Assembly (NCBI GenBank): GCA_000277445.1
Contig: AJWJ01000287.1
Span: 1 to 29,261 of the forward strand
Direction: 5' to 3'
Origin: Polysphondylium violaceum
Taxonomy: Eukaryota; Evosea; Eumycetozoa; Dictyosteliales; Dictyosteliaceae
DNA: 29,261 nt
How positions within the stretch are numbered: position 1 is the stretch's first letter; every line of letters starts with the position of its first letter. Under the pieces are notes generated by a model that worked only from the letters and a program-made list of their open reading frames with translations, searched no databases and was not told the DNA's origin. The position numbers and the translations under genes are program-made. Shown one piece after another: positions 23,210 through 29,261 of the stretch.

Positions 23210-25741
23210 TTATTTAATTTCGATAATCATTCTAGTTACAGACCAAACAGATTTAAAACAAGATATTAAAAATGATAAATGGAAAAGGATTGCTCTATAG
23301 ATTTCATCTATTTCATCTTGATTCATTTTCAAATGACAACCTTTTTGCATAGCAATTTCTTGAATTTGAATATTTAATGAGTCTCTATTTTCTTGGAGTT
23401 TATCAATCCAACCTTGAAGTATTTCAGGATAATCATCACCAATGTTTTGCATTTCCAAGAGATTAAAAGAGTCATTTGATTTATCACTACATATATTTGT
23501 TAAATCTGATGGTATATTTGGAATATATTTACTAGATTCATCAAATATATGTCCATTAATATAACCTTTGCTCAACACATTCATTATAACCTTGTATCTC
23601 TCCTCAACATAAAATGGATTATGTTGAAAGTTTGCAATTACTGCCCAATATTTTTTACCAACTTGTTCAACCAATTTTGAATATTTATTCCAAAAAGTCA
23701 TTTTTCTATTTGGTTTCAACTATTTTGATTATTATTATTTAATATTAGTATCATAAATAAATTTAATAATAATAATAAAACTTACATCAATTTCTTGATA
23801 TTGATGATAAGGACCACTAATTGATTGAATAAATAATAAACCCTTATTATTTTTAAATAATGTTTTACAATAATCCAAAAGTAATCGAGTTCTATTATTT
23901 GATTCTGTTGAATAGAAAGAATTTTCAATATTTCCCTCAAGTGAAATTATATGATTAAAATAATTTTGATATTTTGAATCTTGAATTAATTGCGATAAAT
24001 TATTATTTAATATTATTACATTACTATTATTATTTTGTTGTTGTTGATGATTATAAATATCAATTAAAGATGATAATAATACAATTTTACAATTTGGATG
24101 TAAATCTAGTAAATATTTACTAAATTGACAACCAAAAGTAGGTTCAATTTGTAATATTATATCACCATCATTAATTGATAACTTATCTATTATTATTTGA
24201 TAAGTATTATTACTATTATCGTTATCGTTATTATTATTACTATTACAAATATATGGATTTAATATTGATTTTGATTTATCAAATAAAAATGGTGAAAAAA
24301 GATTTTGATCATTTTCAATAAATTTAAATATATCTCCCCAATATTTAGAATCTTTTGGAAAAATACTACTCTTACTATTATCATCACTATTATACAATGA
24401 TGGGGAAAAAGATATTGTCAAATCACACAATTCAGCCAAAAGTGAAGGTAAATCATTACATTCAAAATCACCAGACATATATGCTAAACCAAGTGCCTTT
24501 GAACTGAATCCTCTACCATTTGATTTGTTTAAAACATAGAGTTTCCAAAAGAAATCATAGTTCTTTACAAATATTTCAATTGGTTTACTATAGTTGGCCA
24601 TTGAATAAAGATTCTCTGGTGTTGGTACAGTATTAACATTACCATTGGCAGATTTAGTTTTAATTGAATTTCTATCAATGGTTTCAACACTGCCATCTGG
24701 TAAATGAATAACAAAAGAACCAACAGAAAATGAATCCAAATAGCTGAAAAAGAACTTTCTGGCAGCCAATTGATTTAAAGATTCTTTGATGATCACAGGT
24801 GTGTTTTCAATAGGTGGATTGGGTTTTGAATAGATCTTTAATCCTTTTTTCCAATGGAGTTGACCTGCTTGATACATAATTCTGGGAATGGTGAGGAATG
24901 CAGTGATTGGATAAGCCAATGCAACTTTGAATATATTAAAGTAATTGACAGACAAGGGTTTGTGAGTGGACCATAATCTGGTGAGTAAAATATAATCATA
25001 GAAACCCTTGTTGTTGACATCACTGCATCTCATTTCTAACGATTTTGATGATAGATTTGAATGGAGATTAACTCTAATATCAAAACAATGAGTTCTGAGA
25101 TCACTGAAAAAGAAATCATAGGATCCATCCAAAGAATTAAATGGACTGACATGAAAATCTTTTTCATTTGAATATCTTTTTATGTAGGGAGTCTTTTGAA
25201 CTGTATTATCAAATGTATATTGTAGATACTGATCTTTAAATTCTGTAGCCTTTGGGAAATATAAATGTGTTTCACCAAATGTATTGTTAATCTCTGCCAC
25301 TATTTGCAATAGATTATTATCACCATCATAACAATAGTAAAAGTTTACTGGATTAAATGAATGATTTAAATATCTAGGATTTGTTATTAATTGTATCTTT
25401 GATATCTTTTCTATATCAATGGTTGTTGTTGCTGTTGTTGTTGATGTATCTGGACTACTATTACTATCATTATTACTCTTGAAATGAATTTTAAATCTAT
25501 CAATGATCTTTTCTTTAATTGTTTTATTCTCTTTTCCCAAATAATCAGTGTTCCACATTGAAATCAATCTGTTTTTGTTGTAGCCAAAGAGTGGGCCATC
25601 AAGCTCTCCACTCTCCAATTCATCTAAATCAAAGACAAAATAGAATACATTGTATGAGAATGTATGTTTAATTGGATTTAAACGTGAATGATAAACTTGT
25701 GCTAAAAAGATTTTAGATTTTATATCCTCTTCACTCGACAT
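23210..25741 (-). CDS. DUF1365 / cyclopropane-fatty-acid-synthase-like fusion (two exons)
   Basis: Exons on the minus strand are 25741-23786 and 23719-23210, with a 66-nt intron (GTAAGT...AG, phase 0), giving 821 residues. Residues about 10-265 are DUF1365 (LAQVYHSRLNPIKHTFSYNV, GYNKNRLISMWN, NPRYLNHSFNPVNFYYCYD). From about 310 the protein follows CFA synthases: PDGSVETI, FFWKLYVLN, ALGLAYMSGDFECNDLPSLL, then a Rossmann-like part and a C-terminal part resembling CFA synthase (MQNIGDDYPEILQGW). In bacteria, DUF1365, CFA-type methyltransferase and FAD oxidase genes cluster, and some eukaryotes carry fusions. CFA synthases methylenate double bonds of membrane phospholipid acyl chains using SAM. 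Here the SAM loop is degenerate (ILQIEPTFGCQFSKYLL against LDIGCGWGG) and the His of the bicarbonate site appears replaced (LFIQSISG against FLLHTIG), so catalysis is doubtful. Confidence 0.87.
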
Positions 25742-26257
25742 AATAATCTATTTGTTGTTATTATTACTATTACAAATTGTATTTTATGTGAAAATTGAAT
25801 TATAAATATAAAAAGTAGTATTACAGATCAGTATAAAGAGCAATCAAAACCTAAAAAAAAAAAAGAAAAAGAGAGAAATTGAAAAAAAAAGAAAAATAGA
25901 TTTTTGCGCATCTTTGAAAACTCTGCGAGTTTCTTGTCTAAAATTGATTCTAGATCTTTTTTTTTTCATTTGATTTGGTATGGTTTAATTATCGCTGACG
26001 TAAAATGATTGATTGCTATGAGGTTCATTAGACAACGATGTTTATTAATGAGAACTTCCATAGACCTGTTGGATCATGATTGGGTTTGATGATCATAAAA
26101 AAAACTGTTTTTTATCAGTCGGGATATTATTTGTTTTTGAACACTGCATTTTTTTATTTCTTGATTTGTTTTTTTTTCAATTTTTTTATACTCTCTGAGA
26201 AAAGATATACCAACTAATACTAATGATTGCTCTCTATATATTATATATAGATTCTTT
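25742..26257. other. Intergenic: CFA-like gene promoter and MBOAT gene 3' flank
   Basis: No gene was seen. It contains GAAAACTC-TGC-GAGTTTC (25916-25933), a near-perfect inverted repeat about 175 bases before the CFA-like ATG. A hairpin-like ATAAAAAA/TTTTTTAT lies near 26096-26116 downstream of the MBOAT gene. Confidence 0.6.
25916..25933. promoter_or_regulatory. Inverted repeat upstream of the CFA-like gene
   Basis: GAAAACTC and GAGTTTC flank a TGC spacer, with one unpaired A. Its position upstream of the start suits a dimeric regulator site, but this is inference from symmetry alone. Confidence 0.3.
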
Positions 26258-27888
26258 CTAAATCAAATGACTATAACAAAAGTTGTAATAAGCTAGATAG
26301 AATAAACCATGACCCATGAATAAGAATATTTTCATGATTGTTTTGTATACTCTACTGATGGTATTTTGACTACGAATAAACTTGTTTTCAAAACTAATGA
26401 GAATTCCACATCCAACTAAATTCAATGTTGACCAAGGTACACATACACCTCCAGATGTAGATGTTACAATAAATTCATGAGCCATACCACTGAAAAGCAT
26501 TGTAAAAAAGAGACAAAATGATCCATTTAATTTTAACAATGATCTCCTATAAGATGGAATTATAGTTAATATCTATTAATATGAATAATGTTGTTAATCG
26601 TTGCAACAATAATTACATATCACATAAACAATGTCTATACAGCCAAGAATGGACAGGTTTTGACCATCTTTGTAATATTTCTTTTGTAGTTTCAGCAGCC
26701 CAGTAGTTATCATAAAAAGACAATCTATCCCTAAAACCTGTTAGATCTGCCAACAATGATAAAACACAATGATACAAAAGATAGTATTGAAGTTGAAATG
26801 TAAGCTCTGCAGGTATTAATATTTTGAAATAGGCCAAGAATGGTGATTCATTAAATAGAATTGGAAATAAATATTCAAAATCTAGAGATTAAATTATAAT
26901 TTTGATTAGAATTGAGTATAAATATAATATGAGTTGAAAATATACATACGTAGATAATGAATAAAGATCATAATAGTGATTGATGAATATAGTTCTTTGA
27001 AAAAAGAAATTACTCTTTCAGTAAGAGATTCTTGGCCCTTGTAATCAAAATGTTTGACTTCAAAATACTGATCATATATTAAAGTTGGGCTGAATAAAAA
27101 GTGGAGATAATCTTTAACATAGCCAAATAAAGTTTTGTTGTATTTTTCAAAATCATCATTTTTCTTTGGTCTTTTGTGTAGTTCATCGTAATTGCTAACA
27201 ATGAAATAACTATGACCTTTGTAAATGACTACTATGATCTCCATACCCATATACAATAATGATCCAACCGGAAGTATCGATTGTTTGATGATAAAGTTAT
27301 AAGAATAAAATATTATCAGCATTTGAATCAAAAGATAAGATAATAACAGATTCTTTAGATTGAAAGCCTTTTTCTTGTATCTATGTAAAAAATTTACCAC
27401 TGGAATAAAGAATGATAATGTATGAATAAACTATTTTTGTTATAGTAGTTAGTACATTAGTTATTGCATTAAAATATATTTTATTATAAATAAATACATA
27501 CGATTAAATCATATAATAAATCAAAAGGATTTACAAATATTTTAGAGAAAATAGTTAAATGTGACCATAGTTTAAACAATCCATGATTCTTTTCATCAAG
27601 AGCAATGTATAAAAGTAATAATGAAAATATCAATATTCTATTTTGATGAATATATTTGTGAAGAGATGGTCGTTGACCTGGTGCATCCTTCAAGTCCAAA
27701 TATGCTTTAGAGATTGTAAATTTTCTATTATAAGTTTTGGGTTCAATATAAATTACATCTTCATGATATTCTTGTTCATCTTTTAATTTGGTTTCTTTTA
27801 AATGACTACCACCACCACTTCTACTATGAGGAAAATGTTTATCATTTCTATTCTTTACATTTAGAGTCGATGTTAAAGATGTTGACAT
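26258..27888 (-). CDS. MBOAT acyltransferase, DGAT1/sterol O-acyltransferase family (four exons)
   Basis: Exons on the minus strand are 27888-27498, 27432-26950, 26881-26617 and 26546-26258 (introns 65, 68 and 70 nt). The joined frame is 476 codons, 475 residues. Family landmarks in order are APGQRPSLHKYIHQNR, SPTLIYDQYFEV, ADLTGFRDRLSFYDNYWAAE, RWSKPVHSWLYRHCLCD and SGMAHEFIV, whose His is the expected MBOAT catalytic residue. Many hydrophobic segments fit a polytopic ER enzyme that esterifies diacylglycerol or sterol with acyl-CoA for lipid droplets. The signature FYxDWWN is altered to FYDNYWA. Join 1 needs donor GTATTT rather than the adjacent GTATGT to keep phase. Join 3 uses the second of two AGs and restores CDMRSLLKLNG. 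The frame is open upstream of the chosen ATG through a Ser-rich stretch, and a GTAAGT donor exists at 28034, so an extra 5' exon is possible. DGAT1 and SOAT cannot be separated by eye. Confidence 0.85.
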
Positions 27889-29020
27889 TGTTGTTGTAGT
27901 TATACTAATGTTTTTACTTTTACTACTACCACTACTCTTACTACTACTAAAAACTCTAAGCGATATAAATGTAGAGAAAAACACACATATTCACACACAT
28001 CACCATCATAAATTTATTTGAAACCCCCACTTACATTAAAATATATAATTAAAATAAATAAAACTACCACACACCAATCAGGTTCAAATCAACAAATCAC
28101 CCCCACCACACAACATAAAATAGGAAAATAAAAAAGAAGATGATGTTTTATATGTTTTTAATTAAATAGACGTGAAGGGATGAAAGCATTCAGAATTTAC
28201 CATTTCATGTCAAGTGGATTGGGAAGGTCTGATTTTAAATGCTATGTCTAGGATAAATTATATCTATAATGTATTCGTGGGTACATCTCTTGATATTCTC
28301 TTTGGTGAACTGGAAAGTATTTAGTTAAAGTTGAGAAATTGAATTATTATTTCAATGCTCGTCGGTGACCCCACACGCCAACCCACCTCACAATCATGAC
28401 GTCCTCTAAAACGGAGATTTGGTGGGCCTGGCCTTTGTGTGTGTGATAGAGTGTTTTAAAACAGCTCCGAGTCTGCCGATCAACGGATACAGATCCAGCA
28501 CTGTACCAGCAATTCTTGTACTACTATCCTAGATGACCATACTTTATCATACACCCTATACCTGTTGTCATACTGTTGAAAAACAAATGTTGTTATGCAA
28601 TTTTTTTTGCATATTTTATTTTCAACTTTTTTCCATTTTTTGCACAACACTCTTACGCAATCATGATCAATAATAAATAGAGTAGTTTATTTATTATGTG
28701 TAAATTAAAAATAAATTAAAAAAAAAAATCATGTACACTAATGATAAAATCACAAAAATGTCCAAAATAATTTTAATTTTTTTCAATTTTTTTTTAATTT
28801 TTTCATTCTCATTTCTTGAATATTACACAAAATCATTGCAGAATTCTTTGATTGCGATTTTAGATATTCTTGAATTTTTCAGAAATGAAAAGTATAAATA
28901 TGGCATGGGGTGAATTATCAATCCAATTCATTTTTAATATATTTTAATATATACATTCTTTTTTATATTTTTACACTTTTAATCACACATTTAATTTAAT
29001 TTCATACATATACATCAATT
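27889..29020. other. Intergenic: MBOAT gene 5' region and upstream region of the last gene
   Basis: This contains a possible 5' exon/intron of the MBOAT gene (donor consensus at 28034-28029, minus strand), a G+C-rich structured island (28355-28521, listed separately) and A/T-rich DNA with a 60-codon frame at 28731-28913 that I do not consider supported. Confidence 0.6.
28355..28521. ncRNA. Candidate structured non-coding RNA (G+C-rich island)
   Basis: G+C content rises sharply over A/T-rich flanks, but no frame is open for more than about 30 codons. Potential stems: CACAC/GTGTG (28372-28376 with 28437-28441), CCA/TGG and CCCACC/GGTGGG (28382-28387 with 28421-28426) stack into one long hairpin. 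TCTG-CCG/CGG-CAGA (28472-28493) forms a second, around an ATCAA loop. TGTTTTAAAACA (28452-28463) is a perfect palindrome. I recognise no known RNA family (not tRNA, spliceosomal RNA or SRP RNA), and neither strand shows an obvious promoter, so strand and ends are uncertain. Confidence 0.25.
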
Positions 29021-29261
29021 ATGGCTACTTTATTATACCAACATCAACAACAATACACATACAACCAATATGATGATGACTATTCAAGCGATGAGGAATA
29101 TAGTCAGTCAGAAATATACGATCTACAAGATAGATTGGAAAAGAGAATTGGCGGTGGGGCTAGATCATGTGGTAGTGGATCTACATCTGCTGCTGCTGGC
29201 TCAGGAGCCAAGAAACAAACCGTTAGAAAAAATTCTAAAGCTAGTACAACCAGTGTAGATT
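29021..29261 (+). CDS. Unidentified protein, N-terminal part (runs off window)
   Basis: The ATG at 29021 follows an A/T-rich leader (ATCAATTATG) and opens a frame of 80 codons that reaches the window edge. The visible part begins MATLLYQHQQQYTYNQYDDD, is rich in Gln, Tyr, Asp and Ser, has an acidic/Ser stretch (SSDEEYSQSEIYDLQDRLEK) and then a Gly/Ser/Ala/Lys-rich segment. The codon choice and composition look genuinely coding, unlike the overlapping alternative frame that starts at 29070. No domain is visible yet, so no function can be assigned. Confidence 0.7.
   Translation, partial: MATLLYQHQQQYTYNQYDDDYSSDEEYSQSEIYDLQDRLEKRIGGGARSCGSGSTSAAAGSGAKKQTVRKNSKASTTSVD

Noticed and set aside
28070-28095. 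GGTTCAAATC resembling a tRNA B box
   Set aside because: No A box, cloverleaf or CCA-adjacent acceptor stem can be drawn around it. The context is A/T- and CA-rich spacer.
28731-28913. 60-codon plus-strand frame with a hydrophobic stretch
   Set aside because: It starts right after a poly-A run, is made of A/T-rich codons that arise by chance, has no homology I recognise and no splice partner.

Overview
This is nuclear DNA from a social amoeba (dictyostelid), close in style to Dictyostelium discoideum. The evidence is extreme A+T richness, long poly-A/poly-T intergenic tracts, in-frame AAT/ATT trinucleotide runs encoding poly-asparagine, short AT-rich introns (about 42-261 nt, mostly GTAAGT/GTATGT...AG), A-rich start contexts and protein families typical of Dictyostelium. 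I cannot name the species. No transposon, retroelement, tRNA, rRNA or CRISPR array was seen.

Layout, left to right: (1) the 3' part of a DOCK180-type Rac GEF gene (+), with a 37-Asn run before the catalytic lobe and a long Ser/Thr/Pro-rich tail; (2) a two-exon cytochrome P450 (+), tail-to-tail with (3) a six-pass Frag1/DRAM/Sfk1-like membrane protein (-); (4) a three-exon TMEM185-like membrane protein (-), whose last exon is only visible after splicing; (5) a 1253-residue PWWP-domain protein (-) with a large low-complexity body; (6) about 2 kb of non-coding DNA; (7) a TypA/BipA translational GTPase with an N-terminal extension (+); (8) an F-box plus ankyrin-repeat protein (-); (9) about 1.6 kb of non-coding DNA; (10) a DUF202 membrane protein with an Asn-rich N-terminus (-), divergent from (11) a four-exon syntaxin-16-like SNARE (+); (12) a two-exon 75-residue serine-rich protein (-); (13) an 821-residue DUF1365 plus cyclopropane-fatty-acid-synthase-like fusion (-); (14) a four-exon MBOAT acyltransferase of the DGAT1/sterol O-acyltransferase family (-); (15) a non-coding stretch containing an unusually G+C-rich, hairpin-rich island; (16) the start of an unidentified gene (+) that runs off the window.

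The genes look like ordinary, independently transcribed eukaryotic genes. Loose themes are lipid and membrane biology (P450, Frag1-like, CFA-like, DGAT/SOAT-like, syntaxin 16, DUF202), but I see no operon-like coupling. Exon joins were worked out by eye from reading phase and splice consensus. Each proposed coding total is a multiple of three, but none is confirmed by transcripts.

The observations I rate highest are: a 29-codon in-frame open stretch after the tandem stops of the DUF202 gene, which shares that gene's unusual G+C-rich codon use; a structured G+C-rich island at about 28.35-28.54 kb that could be a non-coding RNA; a CFA-synthase-like fusion that appears to have lost its SAM-binding glycine loop and a catalytic histidine; and a P450 lacking the usual I-helix acid.
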